Shown here one piece after another: positions 11,170 to 21,812 of a stretch of 64,000 nt of DNA (positions are counted from its first letter, which is position 1; the number at the start of each line of letters is the position of its first letter). A program made the translations under genes and the position numbers. The DNA comes from Pisolithus tinctorius (Eukaryota; Basidiomycota; Agaricomycetes; Boletales; Pisolithaceae): the NCBI GenBank assembly GCA_024663395.1, contig JANFAH010000014.1, positions 1,116,001-1,180,000 of the forward strand, given 5' to 3'. The notes beneath the pieces were generated by a model. That model saw only the letters and a program-made list of their open reading frames with translations. It ran no database searches and had not been told where the DNA came from.

Positions 11170-11418
11170 GGTGTTGGTAGGTGGTTATCACTTGCTAGAT
11201 CTCTATTGATAAGCATGCACGCTTTTCAGCGGAGTTTGAATTTTAAATCGGAGCGTCAATAGCATTATCTACACATCTACCGTTTCCGGGTCACGCGCTT
11301 TTTCTGCGGAGTTTGAATCTCAAGTCGGAGCTTTAATATTCGCCCACAAACTCACAACTCAACCGCACTTGAGTTTGCTCGCGTGTTTCTTCCACATCTT
11401 ACTTTGAGCGGCCCTAAT

Positions 11419-11728
11419 GTCAACTAAAAAGCGGACTTGGTAAACAGGTTGGATTTTATACAGCTCTGGTCGCTCGTCTCACACATGCCGTAAACATGCC
11501 CACGGTTGGACGGACAAAGGGAATTCCCCGGAGACAATAATGGTCGGGGATTGCCAAATCGAGAACAAAGAAGCAGTCTTCTGCATCCGCGGGAATATCG
11601 ACGATTAGTCAACCACGGAATGTGCCGTGGTACTGTATCGTCGTCTTCTCACGCCTCCGAAACCTTACTGCCACAATCCAGCGACCAGAAGGCAGTCATC
11701 AGTCCATCGATCCCGACACTCTCAAAAT
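11419..11728. promoter_or_regulatory. Former shared CFEM/eL31 divergent upstream region
   Basis: Removing the transposon and one AAT copy would put the CFEM ATG (7358, minus) and the eL31 ATG (11729, plus) only about 335 bp apart. This block would therefore have been a bidirectional upstream region and is now cut off from CFEM by 4 kb. The inference rests on position, not on motifs. Confidence 0.55.
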
Positions 11729-12364
11729 ATGGTACGTGCTCAACCAGCTTATTTGTATGGCGATGTGACTGACTATGCCCGTAGGCGAAAACAAAGGTAG
11801 ATGCGCAAACCACACCTCACTCGAGCAAATCCCCACGATCGCTTATATCTGTTCGTCTTCCAGACCGGCAAACGCTCCGCCCTTCAAGACGTCGTCACTC
11901 GTGAATACACGATTCATCTGCACAAGCGCGTGCACGGCCGCTCCTTCAAAAAGCGGGCACCATGGGCCGTCAAGTCTGTAGTCGAGTTCGCTCGGAAAGC
12001 AATGGGCACTTCAGACGTACGGCTTGACCCCAAACTCAACCAAGCACTATGGGTACAGGGAATCAAGTCCGTCCCTCACCGGATACGAGTAAAGCTCGAG
12101 CGTGAGTGTCTCATTTCTCTCTCTAGATTTCTAGTGTGCATGGGGTGCAACACGCAAAGAACAAATCTAACAGCGCGCCCGTTTTCTTTTGGCTACAGGT
12201 AAACGCAATGACGAAGAGAATGCAAAGGAGAAGCTTTACACATATGCTATGCATGTTCCTGTCACTTCCTTCAAGGTAGGTTTCATATTCCGCACCCATC
12301 CAACTGTTGCAATAACACTATACCATCACAGGGGCTCCAAACAACCGTCGTTGATGCGGAATAA
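11729..12364 (+). CDS. RPL31: 60S ribosomal protein eL31
   Basis: Five exons (11729-11731, 11785-11796, 11864-12101, 12199-12275, 12332-12364) give exactly 120 aa starting [20 protein letters not shown]. The first exon is only the ATG and the second only 12 nt, a split 5' end seen in fungal ribosomal-protein genes. Strongly conserved blocks are [40 protein letters not shown] and the end [14 protein letters not shown]. The protein sits on the large subunit near the peptide exit tunnel. Nothing appears broken by the nearby insertion. Confidence 0.95.
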
Positions 12365-14777
12365 ATGGAGGTCATTAATCTTCACTGCGGGAACGAGATT
12401 TTGTCTGGTACTGGATATGATACAGGCAGGTGACTTCACCCTACACACAATGTACTTCGACAGGCGATGCGCAAGCATCCTGATATGTTGTACACGCCCT
12501 GAGCCTGCATACTTAGTCTGGTCACCAGATCGTCTATGAGGCTGCATTTCATTGCAGGTGGAGACTGTTTGGCCTGAATCAGAGAACACTTCTGAAAGGC
12601 TAATTAATGGCTTGCCCAAGCTCATACACGGGAAGTGCGAATTTGGTAACTGCATTATGCTCAATCACTGCATGTTGGAGTTGCTGCAGTTGGCTTGTCT
12701 TATCACAGGCTAGTCACCCAACTATTACTCGAACCACTTGCTGAAATGTCGACTATCGGCAATCCGAAGACATGCGGGTAGGTACACGAAATGGAGGACC
12801 CAGCTGCGGGACCGGGATGCGACCGAATGGCCGTGGACTTGATAACGCAAAGTGCAGAGGGACATGTCAGGAGCCTGAGAGAGCGCATCAGATGGCACAT
12901 GTTACTACCGCTGAATATGTGGCCCCGCGTAAGGCGAAAAGAGATGCAACATCAGCTACTATCAGTACTGCAAAGTATGTCAAGCTTGAAGGTTTGTACC
13001 AGTACAGAAGAGGAACCCAATGCCAGGTGGCTGTTTGATCGGGCTTCTAGCTTCCGGGGAACTGGTTCAGTTAGCAGCCACACCTCACAGCTGTAGGCAC
13101 AGTTTACAATGTTAGATTCTGTCATACAGCTGCCTTTGGAGGAGAACAACAGTTCCAGCTCAAGCTCAACGCCTGTCCCTCCTGGGCATCTGCCGACCAT
13201 AGAGGTCGGTAATATCAGAGGATGACACAGCCTGCGGCTTGTCCCTCCTGAATCCGTCCGCAGGGAAATAATTGTGATCAGATGGCATCACCATAATAGC
13301 CACGAGATGAACTTGATAATAGCTCCATTGTGGGCGGCAGACACCTTGTTTACGGCTGCGCCAAAGATACCCGACCGCACTAACAAGAGCCATCAGAACA
13401 TGCGCCCATGCAGCTATGAAATCAATGAAATCAAGAGCAACTTGCAGAGTTCCTTACTCCATATGTATTGATACTTATCCCCAGCCGATGTTGAATGGGA
13501 GACTGTTTGAAGCAAATTCACGGTTGTCGAAAAATGACCGGACAAATTTCAGTTGCAGTGGCCTTGTAAACAAGGCGATTAATATGAGAGGGAAATTGAC
13601 GGAGGCGCCGCTTTTGGCACAGTTGGTGCGGCGCATTATTCGCACCATAGATCGCATGAGGTCGTCTCTCACAAAGTCCAATATTTTTGATCATCTCTTC
13701 TCCAGGAAACCCTTTTTGACTTCTGGGAGTTGGGAATTATGTTATAATCGACGTACGAAGACCTCCGCCAAAAGCACGGTTATACTTGCAGGAGTCTCAT
13801 TCGACGGCTGTAGTATGCACAAAATAAGTCCTACCTGGTTGTGGCCAAACCAGATCACGGAAAACGTGTCAGAAAACGATCCGGAAATGTCTACCTATGA
13901 TCTCAACACAAGCACAAACAGCCTACATCTCGAATGCAAATGATTAGACCATCAGCATATCAAGAACTGGGCCAGGAGAACCATACCAAAGTCCGGAGTT
14001 TCCAGTTATCAGTTGGAAACGACTTGTGATATACACATGGTTGCACCATCGCGAATCCATACAACATTCCAGAAAGCACGAGTGAAACGATCGCAGACCC
14101 GATAAACAACGTCGTGCCGGGTCTGATACGTTGTGTGGTCTTCAGTTGTCATAAACAAGTATCCTACATTTACATTTTGATGCCGTCTGCAGCGCACGTA
14201 ACGGGCATGCGGCTATGGCAGTGTACAACAAGCGGCCTGACTCATCGTAGGTATCGGTTTCAAATCAGCAGCCTATTTCATCAGGTTCTCACACCAACGG
14301 CAAGACATTGGACCCACCAACCTTCTAAGCGGTACGGCGCGATACCAGCGCCTTGACTGATGACATTATCCCCGCCGTGCCTTGGCCTTAATGGAGTCCA
14401 ATTGTGAAACATTAGATAACATGCACGATAGCAGTCCAAAAGAGAGAGAGAGAGAGAAAAAACAGGAAAAATCCGTGGACGGAGACAGACCAACTCAGCC
14501 CTCCCCCTCAAAACACCGCTTTAATAGGTAACTCCTTCGGCCCTGATCGCTCCTCGTCTGAGTGAATAGAGAAGTACGGCCCCTATCGGAAAACCGCATT
14601 AACACCTAAGTTCAGAATCATGTGAGAGGCAGCACCTTATCACCGGTATTAAATTGAGGGGGGCTGCTTGGAAGGGAGCCAGGATCGGTACTTGGCTGTG
14701 TAGCCCACACCTGACTGAAGACAGAGCGGCTGTTGAGTCTACAAAAATGGATGAGGACCTCACGGACGCCCGGGAGA
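12365..14777. other. Gene-poor part of repeat R1
   Basis: I see no intact gene. From about 12690 the sequence aligns by eye with 18225 onward, and the stretches around the dead tRNA also match the R0 segment read on its minus strand. A tract of GA repeats lies near 14440-14460. Confidence 0.5.
13608..13680 (+). pseudogene. tRNA-Ala pseudogene, copy in R1
   Basis: This is clearly related to the intact tRNA at 2404-2484: CTTTTGGCACAGTTGGT, GCGCATTATTCGCACCATAG, CGCATGAGGTCGT and the end AAGTCCA align. The T-arm is collapsed (TCTCTCAC replaces the stem and loop) and the anticodon stem no longer pairs, so no tRNA is expected. Confidence 0.85.
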
Positions 14778-14995
14778 TTATATAGCGTACGCTGCCAGAA
14801 GAGAGTTTGTATATACTGGGATAGATCGTGTCAGGGAAACTCGCATGGGGCCGGACTGAGCGATACTCACAGCCTGATTCAACAGCGTAGAATCCCAGCC
14901 AGACATCTGCAATATTCCAGCACATTACGAGCTTAGACGGAAATTGAGAGGGGAGAAAACGTAGGCGCACAATTATGTGGCATCGTCCAAAACTG

Positions 14996-15027
<32 letters not shown>

Positions 15028-16047
15028 GGTTTAGTCGATATGCAGCTGTACAAGATGCACTCGGTACTCACACATAATGCCTGGGCTAATTCGCCTCCGC
15101 TGTCATCCAGTCATAAAGATTGGTAGTAAGGGATAGGAACCAGGTACTTACATTGTAACGAGACCAGTTGCTTGTAGTAGCAAAAAATCAACATTACGGA
15201 GATCGGTACAACAGATTATTTCTTACCGACGGAATACGATATCAATTTGTCGATCATCCGAGAAGTCCTAACTGTGATGTCGGTCACCGTTTTCACTAAA
15301 ATCGAATACACTCACCGCCTGAACTCTGTCTTTTGCTCCCTCAGAATGTAGGTCACAGCAGCTGCAACTATGATGTCACACGCAATCGACATGATGAACA
15401 TAGTGGTGATACACCACTTCCACTGCTGCACAACCAATGCGATCTCCCTTAAGCGGTACGCAGCAATGCCAACTGCCATGTGGAAGGCAAAGCGGGCGGC
15501 TGCGAGCAAAAAGCAAAATCCGACAAGCACCAAGTTCCGAGAGAGCCTCCACAGCCTAAAGATAAAGAAGGCCTGCTTGAACGTGAGGACAGCTCTCGCC
15601 TGTTAGTGGAACTTCTCACCTGAGAAGCGAACGCGAGGGGGGAACAGAGTATTAAGGTGACGTTCAAGCTTTCTGGGAAGAGAAGCAACGCGAGGCGGTT
15701 CCCGAAATCCGCGACCGCCAAATGCCACATGCCAGCCAACAAGAGGATGAGATGTATCGTCTGCAATGTCCTACGGGTGTCCCGTCAAGAATCTGGTGTC
15801 TTGGTTCGAGATCGAATGTACGTACATCTCGAAAGTTACCTTTCAATTGTCCATAGGTCAGGATCTGAGTAGTCAATGAATGTCTGATACGCACCAGCGC
15901 CTTGATGTATCCGTTGTCATTAGGGAATCGTTTGTAATACGAGTAAGTCTGGACGACAGCACACCCAAAGACGACGCCTGAAAGCACGGAACCGACTGCC
16001 ATCGGGCCAAGGAAGGTCTTCACATCAATTGTCGTTACCTGGGCCAT
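14778..16047 (-). CDS. DUF6534-family multi-pass membrane protein, copy A
   Basis: The start is MAQVTTIDVKTFLGPM (ATG at 16045-16047). Exons read in order: VLSGVVFGCAVVQTYSYY (TM1), a tiny exon around FEM, QTIHLILLLAGMWHLAVADF (TM2), a TM3 block ending PLAFASQ, then AFFIFRLWRLSRNLVLVGF through WKWCITTMFIMSIACD, then ISYSV/ATGLVT, FWTMPHN, and a last exon LYTNSLLAAYAI before TAA (14778-14780). The junction of one micro-exon after ATGLVT is not resolved. This is a seven-TM-like fungal family of unknown function, common in Agaricomycetes. A run of 30 T precedes one acceptor. It is close to copy B. Confidence 0.72.
14996..15025. repeat. 30-bp A/T homopolymer in an intron
   Basis: Thirty A on the plus strand (30 T on the coding strand) lie directly before the CAG acceptor of the FWTMPHN exon of DUF6534 copy A. 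The matching intron of copy B has no such run. Confidence 0.95.
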
Positions 16048-16480
16048 GATGGGGTTTGGAATAACCTGTAGGAAGAGTCAGACGCCTCAGACTATAGCTG
16101 TTTAGTGCATTAGAAATCAGATCGTGTGAAGCTGTCAGTGCTGTGACCTACTCCATGGCTGGCGGTGCAGGTGGGAGGCGTAAGTGTACGGTATAGTATC
16201 TACATGAGGCTTCAGGGGCGTCCCAAAAAGGATAGAGCCCTCCCCTGGCGTTCCGGTGGTGTTATGTAATCGGGCCGGCGGCACGGTGTTCACGCGATCG
16301 CATGTCGTGGGAGGTCGTGAACGCGTGCAGTGCGAGGGGCGAGTGGTCATTCGCGCGCACGGTACCTTCCCCTGTGGCTCCAGGATCGCCTCGCCTAACG
16401 CGCCAGTTGCGGCTCTATCAGCCGGCGGTGTGTGTTGATGGCCCCAGAATCGCCGCAGCACCATCTCAGACCTTAGATCT
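16048..16480. other. Junction between repeat R1 and the broken CMT1 copy
   Basis: There is no supported gene. The first about 60 bases still resemble the upstream region of DUF6534 copy B. CMT1-like upstream sequence begins near 16490. Confidence 0.45.
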
Positions 16481-18210
16481 CATTACTCAGTCGGTGCGGG
16501 AGTAGCCTTAGCACGCGCGCACCGTCGATGAACGCCTTGCAAGGGGTTATGGCGGCGAGTGTCAATGCCACTGGCACTTTTGGTAGACCTCTTCCTGGGC
16601 CTGTTGGATGTCTACAGGAGTGCGCGCGGGGATGCGACCGATGAACTTACCAGTGGCAGCTCCTCGGGTTTTCATTGGTACGGCGCAACACACCCGTGTT
16701 TGTCTCACAGCTCTCTGCACGAAAGCACTTCACTCTGCTAAATGTCGACTAGCGCAAGTGTGTGCTTGAGCTCCTCGCCCTACCACGCCGCTGAATGCAC
16801 CCGCAACTTACGACCGCTCTACCCCGGACTATCACAATGTCTTCGTGTCCATATACGAGAACGGTTCGAGTGACCAAACCAAGGCGCTCCTTTGCATGTT
16901 CGATTCAATCACAAAAAGTGTTGGCCTCGGAGTTTCCATACGGACGTCAGTCCCGCACGAGAGGAGCGTTCAATCACTGTATCGAATACCCGGCTGAGGT
17001 CCGGAATCAGGCGTTCGACCCTCTTCACGAACTTAGGGATGCCAACAACGAGTTCTTTGATACAATAATCTTCATGAACGATATCCTGCCTTGCGTTGGC
17101 GACGTCCTCGAGTTAATCTGGCAGAGCAGAAGAAACAACGCGGGAATTACGTGTGCTGCAGATTATGTGTATCACAATGACCTCGTAAGCTACTCTTCCT
17201 GTTCTGGTATCTTCGAATGTGACGTGTCGTCGCCTCCTTTGCATCTAGAACGCACCCGTCTTTTACAATATGACGTGCCCTCGAAATTGCCCCTTCTGGG
17301 AACATCTTCTACGGTCCAGATTCTTCTAAACGGTTCCAGTGTTACCTCCTCATTCAGGTCTAGTCATACTGGAACGGTATCGGGATTCTTGATCCAGCTC
17401 CCTTTTAATTCTCTCCCCGGTGCGGTCGCTTCGGCATGGCAAAGATTGTAGAGGGCGGGTTTTTCGCATCGGAATGCAGTCTGATCCGCAACGACTACCG
17501 GCAGGACACGGCCGGATTGTGATGGTACCGCGGGAGAAGCTTGCGTATGATAGGGTCAGCCACCATTCTGAGTGTGTCGTTCTCACCAGCTTTCTGCCCT
17601 CACGCGCCATATTGCTAATGTTGAGGTGACATCTTTTACGAAAAGTCTTTGATTTAATACACCCTCTGCGGAAGAATCTCACTGCTATCCGGGGTATGTC
17701 TGCATTGGCGGACTTCCAGGCCACCCCGCTATAACCCCCAAACACCGCTCGTGATTCGGCCCCCACGATCGTGTGCTTGACCCTCAGGAGAATGAGGGAA
17801 TAAAGTTCCAGCCAGGTCCTTCATATGGTACGTCATTTCTGATGCCCAGCCCTTACTCCTACTTACCTGATTATTGGGCCAATGTGGTGGACATGGGAAC
17901 AGTGCGGGGCGGGGCTGAGATGGTGCTGACGACATTGATGGGCCTGACGTGCACGCTACGCGGGAAGCTGTGCCAAAGCAGTCGTAAACTACAGAAGCGG
18001 TCACTGTGAAACATGACAGGACCATCGACCTATGATCTAGTTATTGCGATGTTATATCTTTTCGTTTAGTTTGATAGATGAGATGGAGGTTCCCTAAGTC
18101 ACCTCGAACATTTCTATCCCTACTTCTTGTCGTCAAACAAATAGACCTGAACCTGGACTATGCATATGTAGCTTTCTTGGCATGTAACGTGCCGTAGATA
18201 CCTTGTTGGA
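16480..18210 (+). repeat. Inverted copy of the CMT1 segment
   Basis: The plus strand here matches the minus strand of roughly 4130-6110, including 5' flank, coding region and 3' flank. Shared 3' landmarks are ACTTCTTGTCGTCAAACAAA and AACGTGCCGTAGATACCTTG. Together with R2 it forms a long inverted repeat with R0. Confidence 0.8.
16528..18030 (+). pseudogene. Broken CMT1-like mannosyltransferase
   Basis: The sequence follows the intact gene at 4308-6078 but is disabled. The first exon has small indels and has lost its donor context. About 200 nt are missing near 16820, removing the YYFAINLYN block and what surrounds it. Later stretches keep recognisable protein (GAFNH, FFDTIIFMNDILPCVGDVL, NNAGITCAADYVYHNDL) but the downstream exons carry shifts and stops. 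The retained similarity points to a duplication decaying without constraint. I saw no sign of a shorter functional product. Confidence 0.88.
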
Positions 18211-20496
18211 AAATTCGAGGTTGCTACTACTGGCTTGTCTTATTGCGGAACTATTACTCGAACCACTTGCTGAAAAGTCGGCATTTGCGAAAAGGCAATC
18301 CTGAAGACATGTTGGTAAGTACATGAAATTGAGGTTCGCTACACCCAGTTGCATGACCGAAACATGACCGAATGGCTGTGGAGTCGATCACACAACAGGG
18401 CACATCAGGAGCCTGGCAGAGGCATCACATTGTCATGATGGTACACTACCACTGAATAGCCACGTAAGGTGAAAGGAGGTGGAACCTCAGTCACTATTAG
18501 TATTGCAGAGCATGTCAAACTTAGAACTTACGTCCACGTTTAGTTGCACCAGTATAGAAGAGGTACCACTCGCGTATCGCAGAGAGTCCGTCGAGGCTAT
18601 GTCTCGACTCTCCAGCCACGCGGCCGCGTCACTGACGAGTGCCCATTTCCCTGGAAAGCTATCGACTCACGATCATAGAGTTGGTACGTACTCACCCCTC
18701 CATGTCCGGGCCCGTTCCTCCCAAACAGTTCCTGGACATGGGCCTCCAGTCACCCAGATTTATCTTTTTCGTGTGCAATTCAGGAACGCCTCTTCAGAAG
18801 TCCACCCCCGACAAATTCAGTCATGCCTGGTTGAATCTACGCACCCAAGTTTTCAGGCAACGCCACGTGACTGTTCGATCCGGTTTCTAGGTTCCGGAGA
18901 ACTAGTTCGGCAGCAGCTACATCTTGTAGCTGTAGGCACTGTTTACAACGTTAGATTCTGTTGTATAGCAGCCCTCGGAGGCGGACAGCAGTTCCAGGTT
19001 AAGCTTAACGCCTGGGTATTTGCTGAGCGTGGACGAAAGACTTAGGTCGGCGATGTCAGAGGACGACACAACATGTGGCGGTAGTCTTGTAAGAATCCGT
19101 CAGCAGGGAAGTAATTGCGGTCGGATGGTAACGCCATAATAATCCGGAGATGGAGAAATTGGTATGAGATCAAAAGGGGAAATGACGACAACAGTTGGTA
19201 GCGCGCATTAATCTTCGTACCGTAGATTGCATGACGTCGTGGGTTCGACTTCCACAGAGTCCACATTTTTGACCGTTTCCTCCGCAGAAAACCCTTTTTG
19301 GCTTCGGGGAGTTGGGGTTCATGTTATCATCGACGTACGGGGTCCCCCGTGGAAAGCGCGATTATACTTGCGGGACTCCCAGTCGACAATTGTAGTAAGT
19401 CCCACTTAGTTGCAACCAATCAAATCATCGAAAAAGTATCAGAAAACGACCTGGAAATGTTTCACCTTCTGATCTATTAACCGCGACATTTTTGTCATGC
19501 GGGGTAATTGCGAGGCCACCATCAACGCAAGCGGAGCGGCCAGAAGCACGGCCAACGTATACATCTCAGATGTAATCTTGGAAATGGTTGGACCGTCGTC
19601 ATATCGAGAACCCGGCCAGGAGAAGTACTAACTACATGAATAACATACTAAAGTCGCGAGTTTCCAGTTATCCTTTGGGAATAATTTATGATATGCACAT
19701 ATCTGCATCACCGCGCATTCATACATCACTCCAGGAAGCACGAACGAAACGCTCACAGGCCCGATAAGCAGCGTCATATCGAACGTTACCGTCGCGCACT
19801 ATGGCTGGTCCCAGGTCTGATACGCGTGTGTGGCCTCCAGTTATCGTATACAAACGTCCTATGTTGTTATGCAGTCCGCATGGCAGGTAGCGGGCATGCA
19901 GCGGTGGTAATACTGTCCGTATTGCGAGTCTGCAGCAAGCGGCCGGACTCATCGATGGTTAGCGGATTTCATATCAGCATCCTCTTCCGTCAGGTTCATT
20001 CGCACTCTAAAAGGCAAGGCATCGGATCCACCGACCTCATGGTACGGCACTTTGACTGATGCCCCCACGGTGCCTTATGGCGATGCCTTCGTTTTAACGG
20101 AGCACAGTCATGAAATCATTCCAGACGTATGATACACACACGATAGCGATCGAAAAACAAAAACAAAAACAAAACAAAAAACATAGAAGATCTGCAGACG
20201 GAGACGGACCAACCCAGCACTCTGCCTCAAAACACCGCTTTAACGGGTAACTCCTTCAGTCCTACCGATCGCTCCCCATCCGAGTGAATGGAGAAATATG
20301 GCCCCTGTCGGAAAGCTGCTTTAATACGTTCGAAGTTCAGAATGACGTGAGTAGCAGCACCTTATCACCGACATTCAATTGGGGGCTTCTTGGAAGGGTA
20401 CCAGGATCGGAGCTTGGCTGTGGAGCCCACAACTGATTGAAGACAGAACGGCCGTTGAGTCTGTAAATATGGATGAGGACCTCACGGACGATCGGG
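18211..20496. other. Gene-poor part of repeat R2
   Basis: No intact gene is seen. The stretch contains the second tRNA-Ala relic (about 19177-19263), a block of extra sequence relative to R1 near 18570-18860, and an A-rich CAAAAA repeat near 20155-20180. Confidence 0.5.
19177..19263 (+). pseudogene. tRNA-Ala pseudogene, copy in R2
   Basis: It keeps AGTTGGTAGCGCGCAT, CGTAGATTGCATGA, the T-arm GTGGGTTCGACTTCCAC and AGAGTCCA, all shared with the intact tRNA. The 5' acceptor strand is lost (GGGGAAATGACGACAA) and the anticodon stem is disrupted, so the cloverleaf cannot close. Confidence 0.85.
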
Positions 20497-21756
20497 TTAT
20501 TTAGCATACGCTGCCAGAAGAGAGTTTGTGTATACTGGGATAGATCATGTCAAGGAAAGCCATGTGATGCCAGACTGAACGATACTCACAGCCCGATTCA
20601 ATAGCGTAGAATCCCAACCAGACATCTGCAATATTCCAGTACATTGCAAGTTTAGATGGGGAATGAGAGGAGAGGAAACATAGGGTTACAATTACGAGGC
20701 ATCGTCCAAAACTGAATAAACGTGGTTTAGTCGATCTGCAACTGTACAAGATGCGCTCGGTGCTCACACATAGTGCCTGGCCTAATTCGAATGCACTATC
20801 ATCTGGTCACAAAGATTGGTAGTAAGGGATAGGGGCCAGGTACTTACATTGTAACGAGACCAGTCGCTTGTAGTAGCAAAAAATTAACATCGCAGAGATC
20901 GGTATAACGGATTCTTTCTTACCAACTGAATACGATATCAATTTGTCGATGATCCAAGAGGTCCTAATTGTGATGTCGGCCACCGTTCTCACCAGAACCA
21001 AACACACTCACCGCCTGAACCCTGTCTTTTGGTCCCTCAGAATGTAGGCAACAGCAACGGCAACTATTGTGTCGCAAGCAATCGACATGACGAACATAGT
21101 GGTAATACACCACTTCCATTGTTGCACGACCGACAAGATATCCCTTATGAGGTACGCAGCAATGCCAACTACCATGTGGAAGGCAAAGCGGGCCACTGCG
21201 AGCGAAAGGCAAAATCCGACAAGTATCAGGTTCTGAGAGAGCCTCCACAACCTGAAGATGAAGTAGGCCTGCTTGAACGTAAGGACAAGTCTCGCCTGCC
21301 ATTAGAACTTCCTACCTGCGAAGCGAATGCGAGAGGGGAACAGAGGATTAGGGTGACGTTTATGGTCTCTGGGAAGAAAAGTAACGCTAGGGAGTTTCCA
21401 TAATCTGTGACCACCATGTGCCACAGGCCAGCCAACATGAGGACGAGGTGTACCGTCTGCAACGTCCTGTAGCTATCCCGTCAAGCACCTGGTACCTTCG
21501 GGATCGAATGGCTCGAATGTACGCACATCTCGAAAATTACCTTGCATTCGTCCCATAGGTTAGTATCTGAGCAGTGAAGGAATATTCGTTTGATACACAC
21601 CAGCGCCTTGATGTACTCGCTATCATCAGGGAATCGTTTGTAATACGAGTAAGTCTGAACGACTGCACACCCAAAGACGACTCCTGAAAGCACAGAACCA
21701 ACTGCCATCGGACCAAGGAAGGTCTTCACATCGACGATTGGTAGTATCTGCGCCAT
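20497..21756 (-). CDS. DUF6534-family multi-pass membrane protein, copy B
   Basis: The start is MAQILPIVDVKTFLGPM. The exon plan is as in copy A: VLSGVVFGCAVVQTYSYY, QTVHLVLMLAGLWHMVVTDY, PLAFASQ, AYFIFRLWRLSQNLILVGF, WKWCITTMFVMSIACD, a short exon WIIDKLISYSV, ATGLVT, FWTMPRNYVWLGFYAIESG, and last exon LYTNSLLAAYAK with TAA at 20497-20499. The acceptor before WIIDK is CAATTAG; a nearer AG would give an intron of only 24 nt and was discarded. No stops appear inside the model, so copies A and B both look usable. Function unknown. Confidence 0.75.
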
Positions 21757-21812
21757 GTTGTAGTTTGGAGATATCCTGCAGGAACAGATGCCTCAGATTA
21801 TAGCGGTCGAAT

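Larger units (their letters stand above)
7385..11415. mobile_element. Complete PIF/Harbinger DNA transposon, 4,031 bp
   Basis: Both ends carry the inverted repeat AGGGCCGCTCAAAGT (left at 7385; right end reads ACTTTGAGCGGCCCT to 11415). Both flanks carry AAT (7382-7384 and 11416-11418), a 3-bp target duplication. Subterminal repeats GTGTTTCTCGC occur near the left end. It encodes two convergent genes: a Myb/SANT-like protein (plus) and a DDE transposase (minus) with all catalytic residues. C-tracts lie between the two 3' ends. Intact ends, target duplication and reading frames suggest a young, possibly autonomous copy. Confidence 0.92.
12690..16110 (+). repeat. Direct repeat R1 (pairs with R2)
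   Basis: Shared landmarks in order with R2 are: ACTATTACTCGAACCACTTG (about 12720 and 18250), the tRNA-Ala relic, ATCGACGTACG (about 13750 and 19330), AAAACACCGCTTTAA (about 14510 and 20230), and a whole DUF6534 gene. R2 holds roughly 290 extra bases near 18570-18860. Ends are approximate. Confidence 0.75.
18225..21812 (+). repeat. Direct repeat R2 (pairs with R1)
   Basis: Matches R1 over the tRNA relic, the long spacer and the whole DUF6534 gene, with scattered substitutions and indels. The upstream flank in R2 is the broken CMT1 copy, whereas R1 is preceded by eL31. Confidence 0.75.

Noticed and set aside
15249..15320. Apparent loss of a splice acceptor in DUF6534 copy A compared with copy B
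   Set aside because: I first took a GAG just after the donor in copy B as acceptor, which gave a 24-nt intron. The acceptor CAGTTAG (A) / CAATTAG (B) further on fits both copies and matches copy C, so copy A is not broken there.
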